Origin: Candidatus Sulfotelmatobacter sp.
GTDB taxonomy: Bacteria; Acidobacteriota; Terriglobia; Terriglobales; Acidobacteriaceae
Length of the DNA stretch: 38,146 nt
Direction of reading: 5' to 3'
Assembly (NCBI GenBank): GCA_030038255.1
Contig: JASHPH010000418.1
Coordinates: 1 to 38,146, forward strand
The notes below the pieces were generated by a model. That model was given only the letters and a program-made list of their open reading frames with translations, ran no database searches and was not told the DNA's origin. How positions within the stretch are numbered: position 1 is the stretch's first letter; every line of letters begins with the position of its first letter. The position numbers and the translations under genes were made by a program. This document shows, piece by piece, positions 15,393 to 22,556 of the stretch.

Positions 15393-16136
15393 TTATTTCT
15401 CGACTCGGATGAAATCGCCGGTGGAAGCATTGACTGAAATCGTCAGCTTGGCGTTATCACGGCTGGCGCCATAGATGACGTGCCAGATCAGCTCATTGGT
15501 GTTGTGGTTCCAGTCGCAAACGTAGAAGACCGGAGTGTTGGGGTCTTTCTCAAGAATCTTGTCTCCGCCATGCTTTTGCGCGGTGGCGAAAGCCTGATCG
15601 GAGTCGACTTTGAGAAAGGCTATGTCGAAGACCTGCGTGGACGAATTTGAAGGACTATAGCTGTCTTCAATGCCGGGATTGACCCCGCGTTCCGGAGCTC
15701 CTTCCGCGGCGCTGCCCGACCAGGTAAAGGACTTGGCAGAACGCTGCGCGGGCGAGGCGAAACTGCCGCGCCACACTGCCCACTTGCCGTCCTGGCCGTT
15801 GCCGTCGGTCGTGACCGTCGCTTCCAAACGATAAGGCTTGGCATCCTGCTGCCAGCCGCGCGCCGCCACGTATACCTTCTGAAAAGCCGACCGTCCAGTG
15901 ATCAGCTCCGGCGCTTTAACCGCCGGTTTTGCGGGCTCGGCGGGCTTGCTCGGCTCGGAGGAGCAAGCGGTGAGCAGCGACAGGAAGAGAAGTATGAGGA
16001 CAGCGGAAAACCACGCGTACATGGTTCCGAGCAGAACTGCCCGGCGATTCCGGCTGCGCAGACTCCGCAACAAAGCCATTCCCGACATCGCCATGGGCTC
16101 GGTCGAATCGGTGTGGGTGAAGCTGGCCGTTCTCAT
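15393..16136 (-). CDS. Lipoprotein of unknown function
   Basis: A 247-residue protein. A basic lead (residues 1-35) precedes a hydrophobic segment ending LSLLTAC, a clear lipobox, so the mature protein is a lipid-anchored envelope protein. A Pro/Lys/Ala linker (SEPSKPAEPAKPAVKAPE) follows. The folded domain ends with ELIWHVIYGASRDNAKLTISVNASTGDFIRV, which resembles a PepSY-type repeat because of its W-V-Y and AxTGxxI spacing. I infer a role in binding or inhibition at the envelope, but no specific function. The ATG at 16136 is chosen because GGAAGG lies six bases upstream. It is divergent from the DinB-like gene. Confidence 0.75.
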   Translation of the reverse strand: MRTASFTHTDSTEPMAMSGMALLRSLRSRNRRAVLLGTMYAWFSAVLILLFLSLLTACSSEPSKPAEPAKPAVKAPELITGRSAFQKVYVAARGWQQDAKPYRLEATVTTDGNGQDGKWAVWRGSFASPAQRSAKSFTWSGSAAEGAPERGVNPGIEDSYSPSNSSTQVFDIAFLKVDSDQAFATAQKHGGDKILEKDPNTPVFYVCDWNHNTNELIWHVIYGASRDNAKLTISVNASTGDFIRVEK

Positions 16137-16222
16137 TGGCATCCTTCCTGAAATAAATTGAACTTGGGTTTGATTACCGCGCATCATTCTACCCGAAGCG
16201 GCGCCAAAGGCGAGGAAAAGTC

Positions 16223-16738
16223 TTGGATCCCGGACTCAAAAAGTTACAGGAGGAGCTGGCCTCGGCCGTCACCGGGCTTTCGCCGCGAGAATGGACGTGG
16301 CATCCGGAAGGGAAGTGGTGCGCCGCGGAAGTGCTGGAGCACCTGTATCTGACGTACACCGGAACGATCAAGGGATTCGAACGGATGGCGGAAGCGGGCA
16401 GGCCGTCCGTGACGCCACCGAGCTGGAGGCAGCGGTTCGGAAAAATGCTGGTGGTTGGCGTCGGTCACATGCCTGGCGGACGAGAAGCGCCCAAGATGGC
16501 ACGGCCGCGGGGATTGCCGACGGAAAAGGTACTGGCCGAGATCGGGGCGAAGATTGCCGAGATGGATGAATGCATTGCGCGGCAGGAAGAAAAATTCGGA
16601 AAGAGTGTTCAGTTACTCGACCACGTGATCCTCGGCCCGTTGACCGGGGCGGAATGGAGAAAGTTTCATCTAGTGCACGGAAGGCATCACATCCAACAGA
16701 TTCGCAGGCTGCGTGAGTCGGCAAATCAGCAGAAATGA
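16223..16738 (+). CDS. DinB-like four-helix metal-binding protein
   Basis: A 171-residue cytoplasmic protein of the DinB/YfiT-like superfamily. The metal ligands fit: H40 in KWCAAEVLEHLYLTY, then the HxxxH pair H152/H156 in FHLVHGRHHIQQI. Members bind Ni2+ or Zn2+, and several act as thiol S-transferases, while many are of unknown role. The start is TTG at 16223, preceded by GAGG seven bases upstream, and no ATG or GTG lies before the conserved first helix. A strong terminator directly follows the stop. Confidence 0.8.
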   Translation: MDPGLKKLQEELASAVTGLSPREWTWHPEGKWCAAEVLEHLYLTYTGTIKGFERMAEAGRPSVTPPSWRQRFGKMLVVGVGHMPGGREAPKMARPRGLPTEKVLAEIGAKIAEMDECIARQEEKFGKSVQLLDHVILGPLTGAEWRKFHLVHGRHHIQQIRRLRESANQQK

Positions 16739-16741
16739 AAA

Positions 16742-16774
16742 CGCCGGCTAGGAGCCGGCGCTTTTCTTGTTTTC
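16742..16774 (+). terminator. Rho-independent terminator after the DinB-like gene
   Basis: CGCCGGCT (16742-16749) pairs perfectly with AGCCGGCG (16753-16760) around AGG, followed by a T-rich tract CTTTTCTTGTTTT. It begins four bases after the stop codon. Confidence 0.9.
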
Positions 16775-16833
16775 GTCCGATACCCGCGCGGCCGATTCTT
16801 GTAAGCAGCTTTGAATCCCGACTCTGTGGCGCC

Positions 16834-17502
16834 TTAGCTGCCGAGATACGAAGAAGGTACGCCCGCCTTGCGGGCTTCTTCCTGCATGTCCTCAAGCTTC
16901 TGCTTGGCGTCGTCCACGGCCTTCTGCTTGTCGGCGATCTGCTGCTTGTACTGGGCGTCCTGCTTGTCCCAGTCGGCCTGGTTGCGCAGGCGATTGCCGG
17001 CGTCGCCGTACATGGCGGCAGCGCGAATCTGATATTCGCGCTGCAGGACGTTGAGTTCGCGCGTCAGCAAATCGATTTGATCCTGCTGGCTCTTCACCTT
17101 GTCGCCCCACTGCTTCCATAACGCCTCTTTGGCAGCCTGGTTTTCTTCAGGCGTCGGGCCGGCAGGCTTGGCCGCCGCAGGTTTGTTCTCGGCATTGGCA
17201 TCGGATTGAGCCTTCGCATCCACCGGAGCTTCAGCAGCGGGGGCCGCGCCTACGATCGAGAGCTTGTCGTTGGTGGGCAGATTGTCATTGTCGAATACCT
17301 TCGGCGTCGTCGGCGGAGTCGATTTGCGGATCTGGCGTGCATAGTCGCCCAGCGACGGGCCTGCAGTCGTAGTGACAGAACCCGACTGGGGCCGATTCTG
17401 CTGGGTCTGGTTCTGCTGTGGCTGGCCCTGCGCGGCGGCAATCAGCGTGAGCAGGCCCACGGCCAGCAGGAGTCCGATTCCGTTGTGTGCGATGCGTTTC
17501 AT
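16834..17502 (-). CDS. Exported coiled-coil protein, Gln/Ala-rich
   Basis: A 222-residue exported protein. Residues 1-25 (MKRIAHNGIGLLLAVGLLTLIAAAQG) are a signal peptide. Residues 27-130 are rich in Gln, Pro, Ala and Thr and probably disordered. They include SLGDYARQIRKSTPPTTPKVFDNDNLPT, a conserved-looking short motif I have seen in similar acidobacterial proteins. Residues 135-215 form a long coiled coil (DKVKSQQDQIDLLTRELNVLQREYQ). No enzymatic domain is visible, and a structural periplasmic role is likely. The ATG at 17502 is preceded by AAGGTGAGA. The gene follows the PAS protein gene by 92 bp on the same strand. Confidence 0.78.
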   Translation of the reverse strand: MKRIAHNGIGLLLAVGLLTLIAAAQGQPQQNQTQQNRPQSGSVTTTAGPSLGDYARQIRKSTPPTTPKVFDNDNLPTNDKLSIVGAAPAAEAPVDAKAQSDANAENKPAAAKPAGPTPEENQAAKEALWKQWGDKVKSQQDQIDLLTRELNVLQREYQIRAAAMYGDAGNRLRNQADWDKQDAQYKQQIADKQKAVDDAKQKLEDMQEEARKAGVPSSYLGS

Positions 17503-17594
17503 AGCTCTCACCTTTTTTCCCCTCGCTTCGGTTTCGCCGGTGCGCCGAATGGGCCACGCCGGCGGCTTGCTCATAAAACTGCTCAACAACCACA

Positions 17595-18590
17595 CTAAGA
17601 ACTGGTGCCTCCGGCCGCGACACTTTGGCCAGCCGGCTTGTCGTTCAAGGGTGACCCCATCAAGAACGATCCCAGATTCCGGTCCAGCTGTGCGGCTTGC
17701 TCGGCGATATCGGCAGCCAGCTGCCGCGACAGGTCAGGATCGCGGCTGGTCGACAGTTGCTGCGCACAACCGGAGATGGTGGCCAGCGAAGTGCGGAGTC
17801 GCAGCGCCATCTCGGCCGAAAGTTCCCCGCGCAGTTGCTCCTGGCGGCGCATGCTTTCGAGCGCACTCAGATCATTGATCACGCAGGCCACGCCGAGCAG
17901 ACTGCCGTCGCCCGCTTGCACGGGAGAAACCGTAACGGCGAGATAGCGCGTTGCGCCGGAGGGCGTACGGTACTCTGCCTGCACCTGACGGCGCTGGCAG
18001 CCTTCGTGCAGCACAACGTCAACTTCGGCGGCCAGCGGAGAAACGTCGTCGAACATCTTTTCGGTCGTTTCGTCAGGAGGGACCCAGGGTTTGTCGCCGT
18101 TGCGATCGGCGTCGTCGTGCTGGGGGTCGGATTGAGCGGGATCACGCTGGAGCTTCGCCTCGTGGAAGATCTTCGCGTCGCGGAAAATATCGGACGCGCT
18201 CATGCCCGAAGGCGAAGCGAATCCGAGAATTTCCCTGGCGGCCGGGTTACTGGTTTTTACCAGCCCGTTGGTTCCGAAGACGAGTACGCCGCAGGACAGA
18301 TTCGAGAGCACGGCCTGGCTGAGCGTTTCGCTGATGCGGGCGCGCTGCTGTTCCGCCTGGGAGCGCACGTCGAGTTCGTGCTTCTGCTGCTTGAGCTGCT
18401 GGATCACCGTGTTGTAAAGATGCATGGGCAGAGTCTCAAGCGAGGGCGTGGGATCGGAGTTGATCTTGGCCTCTTCGCTGATTGACTTGCGAAGCAGGCG
18501 CATGAAGACGAGCGTCATCAGAAAGGCGGCGCCGCCACAAAACAGCACGACCGCCGCGCGCAGCAGCATCGGATTGGCTAGGGTCCTCAC
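17595..18590 (-). CDS. Membrane PAS protein with degenerate HisKA-like domain (no phospho-His, no ATPase)
   Basis: A 331-residue protein. Residues 9-30 are one membrane helix. A coiled linker follows, then a PAS domain at about residues 95-235: SNLSCGVLVFGTNGLVKTSNPAAREILG, with TPSGATRYLAVTVSPVQAGDGSLLGVACVINDLS at its end. The last part aligns with a histidine-kinase dimerisation helix, but the phospho-acceptor is gone. EMALRLRTSLATISG stands where E-x-A-H-E-L-R-T-P-L is expected, with Leu at about residue 263. The protein ends with no HATPase domain. It is therefore not a kinase, but may sense a ligand and act as a scaffold or decoy. The start is GTG at 18590 with CAGGAGG five bases upstream, overlapping the prepilin peptidase stop as GTGA. 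Confidence 0.8.
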   Translation of the reverse strand: MRTLANPMLLRAAVVLFCGGAAFLMTLVFMRLLRKSISEEAKINSDPTPSLETLPMHLYNTVIQQLKQQKHELDVRSQAEQQRARISETLSQAVLSNLSCGVLVFGTNGLVKTSNPAAREILGFASPSGMSASDIFRDAKIFHEAKLQRDPAQSDPQHDDADRNGDKPWVPPDETTEKMFDDVSPLAAEVDVVLHEGCQRRQVQAEYRTPSGATRYLAVTVSPVQAGDGSLLGVACVINDLSALESMRRQEQLRGELSAEMALRLRTSLATISGCAQQLSTSRDPDLSRQLAADIAEQAAQLDRNLGSFLMGSPLNDKPAGQSVAAGGTSS

Positions 18591-19507
18591 CAGAGCCTCC
18601 TGTACCAGATGAGAAACTGGTTGCCAAAGAAAAAGGCCAACATCGCCATGCTGCCGAGAAAGACGCCGAACGGCACCTCGTAATAGCGATAGACCATCTG
18701 TGCAGATTGCCACGGGCTGCGACGCGGGGCGGGCACGTTGGCTGGTCGGCGCATGAACCGGAGTTTGCGCTTCCGCCAAACGACGAGAACCGTTGTCAGG
18801 CCGAACAGAGATCCTGTGAGCGACGCCGCAAAGATGGTGAAAATGGTCAGCTTCATCCCGAGAAACGAGCCGACCATGGCTATCAGTTTGACGTCGCCGA
18901 ACCCCATGCCCTCCATGCCGCGCCAGCGCAAATAAATTGCCCCCGCGCCGTAGATAAACGACGCGCCCAGCGCCGCGCCCAGCAGCGAATCGGTGAGAGA
19001 AAGAATGCGAACCGCGTTGTCGACGGTGAATGGCAGGCGCACCATCCCCGGCAGAATCTGCGAGGCCAGATCGTTCACGGGAACGATCTGACTGAAAAGA
19101 ACGCCCAAGGCGAATCCTGGCAGAGTGAGCTTGTCGGGCAGCAGCTTGGTTTCAGCGTCGGTGAAGATGAGGCCGAGCAGCAGGAAAGCGAACACGCAAT
19201 ATTTCAGCGTGGAGAGAGTCAGCCCGAAGTACCAGTAGCAAAGGGCGAACAGGGCGCCGGTCAACAACTCGATCAACAGATAGCGGGGCGAAATTCTGGT
19301 TTTGCAATGGCGGCAACGCCCGCCCAGGATCAGCCAGCTCAAGACCGGGAGATTATCGTAGAAAGCGATGGGATGGCTGCAGCCGGGACACGCTGAGCGC
19401 GGCCGGACCACCGACAATCCCCGTGGCATGCGGTAGATACACACATTCAGGAAGCTGCCGAAGGCCAGCCCGAGGACAAAAATCGCGATGGCAAGAACTG
19501 GATCCAC
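18587..19507 (-). CDS. pilD: Prepilin peptidase / N-methyltransferase (A24 family)
   Basis: A 306-residue inner-membrane aspartic peptidase that cleaves type IV prepilin and type II secretion pseudopilin leaders and usually methylates the new N-terminus. It starts with GLAFGSFLNVCIYRMPRG. A zinc-binding CPGC...CRHC pair (residues about 41-70) supports the methylase domain. The two catalytic aspartates lie in FTDAETKLLPD and in the GFGDVK (GxGD) motif, and about eight hydrophobic segments are present. The loop after the seventh segment is basic and longer than usual. The start is GTG at 19507 with no ribosome-binding site. It overlaps the PAS protein gene by GTGA. Confidence 0.95.
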   Translation of the reverse strand: MDPVLAIAIFVLGLAFGSFLNVCIYRMPRGLSVVRPRSACPGCSHPIAFYDNLPVLSWLILGGRCRHCKTRISPRYLLIELLTGALFALCYWYFGLTLSTLKYCVFAFLLLGLIFTDAETKLLPDKLTLPGFALGVLFSQIVPVNDLASQILPGMVRLPFTVDNAVRILSLTDSLLGAALGASFIYGAGAIYLRWRGMEGMGFGDVKLIAMVGSFLGMKLTIFTIFAASLTGSLFGLTTVLVVWRKRKLRFMRRPANVPAPRRSPWQSAQMVYRYYEVPFGVFLGSMAMLAFFFGNQFLIWYRRLW

Positions 19508-19609
19508 GTTACATAAGGCGTGCTTCGAGGGGCTACACGCAACTGCTGCGCAACGCCCACTTGGAAGAACGCTGACCGACCACTCAGCTTTCTGTTGCTT
19601 CTGGGATGG

Positions 19610-19615
19610 ATTATA
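19610..19615 (-). promoter_or_regulatory. Perfect TATAAT -10 box, likely prepilin peptidase promoter
   Basis: On the minus strand the hexamer reads TATAAT exactly. Transcription would start near 19603, about 95 bases before the GTG at 19507. The -35 region is weak (TTAGTG or TAGTGC at 18-19 bp). Confidence 0.45.
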
Positions 19616-19830
19616 AGGCGATCAACAGTGCCAGCACTAAGGTACTGAAGTCACTGTCCCCAGGGCCAATGGGCGGCAAGAGATTGATCAGGTAGGGGTT
19701 CCGAAGGAAGGTAATGGGAGGTGTCATCGGTTGTCCCTAACGGGATTTGGTTCGACGCTGGGCTAACCCATTCCGGCATTCGGCGCTCGTTTGCTGGACG
19801 GGAAGAAAATCGGTGGGCCATCGGCGTGCA

Positions 19831-19857
19831 CCCCACCCTTCACCGTGAAGGGTGGGG
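19831..19857. repeat. Perfect palindromic element, 13-bp arms (REP-like)
   Basis: CCCCACCCTTCAC (19831-19843) and GTGAAGGGTGGGG (19845-19857) are exact reverse complements around one base. It lies 24 bases past the cytochrome stop, so it might end that transcript, but no T-run follows. Similar CCCCACCC/GGGTGGGG palindromes are, from memory, dispersed in Acidobacteriota genomes. Confidence 0.65.
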
Positions 19858-19880
19858 CAGCCTTATTTCGTGGCTCAACC

Positions 19881-20330
19881 CTACTTCGCCTGCAGGGTCT
19901 CGATGTACTTGACCAAGTTGGTCACGCGTTGCTGGACCTGTGCTTCGCGGCCCTGGCTAATGCTGGAAAACAGCGGACCCCATACCGGCATGTCCTGGCT
20001 GCCATGAGACGGCGTAGCCGCTTGTCCGCGAATGACTGCAGCCACGTGGTCCGCCGGGTATTTGCCGCCATTTTTCTTCGCCAGCACGGTCAGGTCCGTG
20101 GGCGGAGTCTTCATCGCCGGGGCAGCAGGGCCGTTGCCTTTGCCGTCTGTTCCATGGCAAACGGCGCAATAGCTGTGGAACATCTCTTTGCCCGAGTTCG
20201 AAGGGGCATTGGTGATGGGAACGTGCTTCACTGTAGGAGCCTGAGCCTGTGCTGGTGCGTTCTGAGCGACGGCAAAAACCGAAATCATAACCACAATCAC
20301 AGCCAGACTGATGAATTTCATAACGTGCAT
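19881..20330 (-). CDS. Periplasmic c-type cytochrome (class I, single haem)
   Basis: A 149-residue exported electron carrier. Residues 1-22 form a signal peptide (FISLAVIVVMISVFAVA). A Pro/Ala-rich stretch leads to the haem-binding CAVCH at residues 55-59, in FHSYCAVCHGTDGKGNG, the usual cytochrome c form. The sixth ligand is probably Met114 in SQDMPVWGPLF. It likely shuttles electrons in the periplasm to a terminal oxidase or reductase encoded elsewhere. The ATG at 20330 is chosen because AAGGAGG lies six bases upstream, and the downstream ATG (20321) lacks this. The promoter region carries a perfect CRP-type palindrome, suggesting control by a Crp/Fnr-family regulator. Confidence 0.9.
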   Translation of the reverse strand: MHVMKFISLAVIVVMISVFAVAQNAPAQAQAPTVKHVPITNAPSNSGKEMFHSYCAVCHGTDGKGNGPAAPAMKTPPTDLTVLAKKNGGKYPADHVAAVIRGQAATPSHGSQDMPVWGPLFSSISQGREAQVQQRVTNLVKYIETLQAK

Positions 20331-20366
20331 GATCTTCCTCCTTGGGCTGCAAGGCCCAAACACTCT

Positions 20367-20410
20367 ACTCTAGACCGCCGAATCATAAGCCGAATGTGAT
20401 GTAGATCACA
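20367..20410 (-). promoter_or_regulatory. Cytochrome promoter with a CRP/FNR-family palindrome
   Basis: TGTGATGTAGATCACA (20395-20410) has perfect TGTGAT/ATCACA arms and fits the CRP consensus TGTGA-N6-TCACA. On the minus strand, TAGAGT (20367-20372) as the -10 puts the site centre about 42 bases before the start point, the class II activation position. A better hexamer, TATGAT (20382-20387), would instead place the site over the -35 region. A TTGGGC/GCCCAA hairpin (20342-20359) lies against the ribosome-binding site. Confidence 0.55.
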
Positions 20411-20449
20411 AGAGTTGTGACAATTGAGTCGATGCCTTGCTTGAGTCTG

Positions 20450-20551
20450 TTACTTCAGACCATCGACGATGTACAGATCCAAGGTGATGCGGTTATAAGA
20501 GTAGGCGTAACTCTTCAGATCGCGTGAGAAGCTGGACGGGGTATCAAACGA
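20450..20551 (-). pseudogene. C-terminal relic of a TolB-propeller protein (kinase-type tail)
   Basis: Thirty-three codons ending in TAA read SFDTPSSFSRDLKSYAYSY, then NRITLDLYIVDGLK. This matches the last propeller blade and terminal D-L-Y-x-V-x-G-L-K of the TolB-type C-terminus that I recall from acidobacterial Ser/Thr kinases and TolB proteins. Upstream, the frame continues into unrelated Arg/Cys-rich sequence and soon overlaps the glycosyltransferase end, so no intact gene remains. I take it as a decayed remnant cut off by deletion. Homology is from memory of the motif. Confidence 0.5.
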
Positions 20552-20585
20552 AGCCCTCGAACATCGATCACGCTGCTTTCGTCGC

Positions 20586-21068
20586 TCAGGGAAAGCAGAA
20601 ACGCAGAAGTTCGCCTTCGAGCGCGTTGGCCGACGGCTCAGGCATCGGGAACAGGCCATGCCAGCGGTTCCAGGCGGGCGGGATCAGGCGTGTTTCGGCG
20701 GTCGGGATGGCCACCCAGCCTTCAGCCGTTTCTTCGCGGAGAAAAACGGAAAACGCAGCGGCGGTAGGATCACCCGCGTGAAGAGATTTCCACTCATAAA
20801 GTGTGGCGGCCAGGCTTTCGGTCAGCGACTCGCGCGGATCGAGGCAGAGAACCCATCCCGAGCCGACATAACGGAAGTAGTGATCGGGAGGTGCGCCGGT
20901 CACAGCGGTGACAATGCGCGCCCCATATTCGCGCGCAACCTGCGCCGTCGAGTCGCGCGAGCCGTGATCGACAACGAGGATGTCATCACAGGGATAAAGC
21001 GTTTCGAGGGCGCGGCCCAGCCGCAGTGCGTCGTTTTCCGTGTGCAATAGTGCGGTGATGGCAGGCAT
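20586..21068 (-). CDS. Small GT-A fold (family 2-like) glycosyltransferase-related protein
   Basis: A 160-residue cytoplasmic protein. It opens MPAITALLHTENDALRLGRALETL, then DDILVVDHGSRDSTAQVAREYGARIV, the nucleotide-binding first half of a family 2 glycosyltransferase. The usual VVDDGSxDxT motif is present as VVDHGSRDST. VLCLDPRESLTE replaces the DxD-like segment with DPRE, as in the WaaE/KdtX-type group. The protein stops soon afterwards and is shorter than most glycosyltransferases (over 220 residues), so acceptor binding may be reduced or it may be truncated. The ATG at 21068 lacks a ribosome-binding site, and TACACT lies at 21090-21095. Confidence 0.75.
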   Translation of the reverse strand: MPAITALLHTENDALRLGRALETLYPCDDILVVDHGSRDSTAQVAREYGARIVTAVTGAPPDHYFRYVGSGWVLCLDPRESLTESLAATLYEWKSLHAGDPTAAAFSVFLREETAEGWVAIPTAETRLIPPAWNRWHGLFPMPEPSANALEGELLRFCFP

Positions 21069-21169
21069 GAGACGATTCGCGCAGAGGGAAGTGTACGCGA
21101 AAAAGGCAAGCGACGAAGAGTGCCCGGGCACGGAGCACTACGTCCAAACACTGCACCGCGTTGCTCGGG

Positions 21170-21709
21170 CTAGTGGATGAATTTGTAGTCGACGATGGAA
21201 GCCGCCAGGCCGACTTTGCCGTCTTCAGGTTCGGGCGCGTCCTTTTCGTTCAGGCCCTTGTTGCGCATCACCCGGCCCTGGCAGACGACGTTGGAATTCT
21301 TCTGCCCGGAGATTTCCTCAGGCATCTCGAAGACCATCTCGATGAGAGCATTCACTGGAAGCTGCTGCGGGCCATAGAAGAGGACGCCGCTCTGGCTAAT
21401 GTTTTCGATGATGCCTTCAAACCACGTACTGGTACGGTTGACGCGGTAGCGCAACGGAATATCGAGCTTGAGCCGGCGGGCACGCGGCACCCACGACGGC
21501 CGCTTTTCTCGCGTATGGCTGCGGCGAACTCCGGTTTCGGGCTTTCGCTCCACGCGCTCGGTGCGCTTCATCGTGGTCCAGTCGTACTTGTATTCAGCGG
21601 CGCAGAGCAGGCAAACCTGGTAATAGTCGCCGTCGGCCCCGCGGCGGGGCCAGGAGAACTCGTGGGAGCAGCGCCCTAACATAAGCACATCCATGAATTT
21701 CTGCGGCAT
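21170..21709 (-). CDS. PilZ-domain protein with N-terminal Cys/His-rich segment
   Basis: A 179-residue protein. The N-terminal part has CSHEFSWPRRGADGDYYQVCLLCAAEYKYDW, a conserved Cys/His pattern (C-x-H, then CxxC) that may bind zinc. Residues about 80-175 form a PilZ domain starting RARRLKLDIPLRYRV, where RxxxR for c-di-GMP appears as RARRLKL/RYRV, and continuing ENISQSGVLFYGP, the D/NxSxxG motif. PilZ proteins bind c-di-GMP and control motility or exopolysaccharide. No membrane segment is seen. The start is ATG at 21709, with ATG 21694 as an alternative. The nearby HD-GYP protein (28509) could supply c-di-GMP turnover. Confidence 0.85.
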   Translation of the reverse strand: MPQKFMDVLMLGRCSHEFSWPRRGADGDYYQVCLLCAAEYKYDWTTMKRTERVERKPETGVRRSHTREKRPSWVPRARRLKLDIPLRYRVNRTSTWFEGIIENISQSGVLFYGPQQLPVNALIEMVFEMPEEISGQKNSNVVCQGRVMRNKGLNEKDAPEPEDGKVGLAASIVDYKFIH

Positions 21710-21863
21710 GATTGGTTACTTCCGGGTCAGAAGCGCCTCGGACGCAAGGCCATCATCGCGCGAAGGGGGCAGTTTGAGAAGGTTACCTTCGTGCAGGGGG
21801 ATGCGGGCAGAGAGGCAAATGGGCAAGACGCAGGTGGTTAGCAGCTCCGTGTATGATCGGCGC

Positions 21864-22556
21864 ATGGGCGATCAGGCCTCCGACGTGGCGGCTTTCATTC
21901 TTGCCGGGGGAAAGAGCACTCGCATGGGCGCGGACAAGGCGTTCGTCATGCTCGATGGCCGCACACTACTGACGCACGCGCTGGACGCGGCGGGGTCGGT
22001 GACGAGCGATGTGAGCATCGTTGGCGATGCGGCTAAGTTCGCGGCGTTTGCTCCACTGGTGCAAGACGTATTTCCCGGCTGCGGACCGCTGGGAGGGATC
22101 CATGCCGCGCTGCGCGCATCGCAGACGGAACTAAATCTGATGCTGGCGGTGGATGTGCCGTTTGTGACGCGGGAACTGCTCGAGTATTTGATCAGCCGGG
22201 CGCGAAATGCCGCGGCGAGCGTAACGATTCCGCGAATTGGCGGGGGCTGGCAGCCATTGTGCGCGGTTTATCGCCGCGAGTTTGCCGACTCTGCAGAGAA
22301 AGCTCTGCGCGCGGGACAAAACAAGATTGATGCGCTGTTCAGTGAGGTGCGCGTGCAAACGATCGGCGAACAGGAGTTGGAGGCTGCGGGCTTCTCGGCG
22401 GAAATGTTCCGCAATCTGAATACGCCGGAAGAACTGGCCGAAGCGGGAGGCAGCGCTCCATCAATGCAGATGCATAGATCCTTCGCGGCAAAGAACGCCG
22501 CTCAGGATGACAAGATCGAACCATGCCAGACGACACACAATCCGGGCCGTACATAG
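21864..22556 (+). CDS. mobA: Molybdenum cofactor guanylyltransferase, C-terminus extended by a repeat
   Basis: MobA transfers GMP from GTP to molybdopterin. The 230-residue protein has the nucleotide-binding AAFILAGGKSTRMGADKAFVMLDG, then FPGCGPLGGIHAAL and LMLAVDVPFVTRELLEYL, the full family signature with its LAxDxP. The domain ends near FRNLNTPEELAEAGG. The last 30 residues are not MobA-like. They are encoded by a palindromic element (22478-22508) and then run 34 bp into the ABC ATPase gene. ATG 21864 is chosen because it lies just before the nucleotide-binding motif. TATGAT (21852-21857) ends six bases before it and there is no ribosome-binding site. Confidence 0.9.
   Translation: MGDQASDVAAFILAGGKSTRMGADKAFVMLDGRTLLTHALDAAGSVTSDVSIVGDAAKFAAFAPLVQDVFPGCGPLGGIHAALRASQTELNLMLAVDVPFVTRELLEYLISRARNAAASVTIPRIGGGWQPLCAVYRREFADSAEKALRAGQNKIDALFSEVRVQTIGEQELEAAGFSAEMFRNLNTPEELAEAGGSAPSMQMHRSFAAKNAAQDDKIEPCQTTHNPGRT
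22478..22508. repeat. Palindromic dispersed element within the mobA 3' end
   Basis: ATCCT (22478-22482) and GCGGC (22485-22489) pair with GCCGC (22497-22501) and AGGAT (22504-22508), separated by symmetrical TC/TC mismatches, around a 7-base loop. The outer ends read GATCCTTCGC and GCTCAGGATGACA. I remember this pair as a common dispersed element in Acidobacteriota. Confidence 0.65.

Larger units (their letters stand above)
19508..19880. other. 373-bp gene-free region between prepilin peptidase and cytochrome genes
   Basis: No coding signal is convincing here. The stretch holds a TATAAT box for the prepilin peptidase gene (19610-19615, minus strand) and a perfect 13-bp palindrome near its right end. 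The middle part (19620-19820) shows nothing I recognise. Confidence 0.6.

Noticed and set aside
17697-18485. Antisense frame opposite the PAS protein gene
   Set aside because: The PAS gene has a coupled start with a strong ribosome-binding site. The antisense product has no recognisable features.
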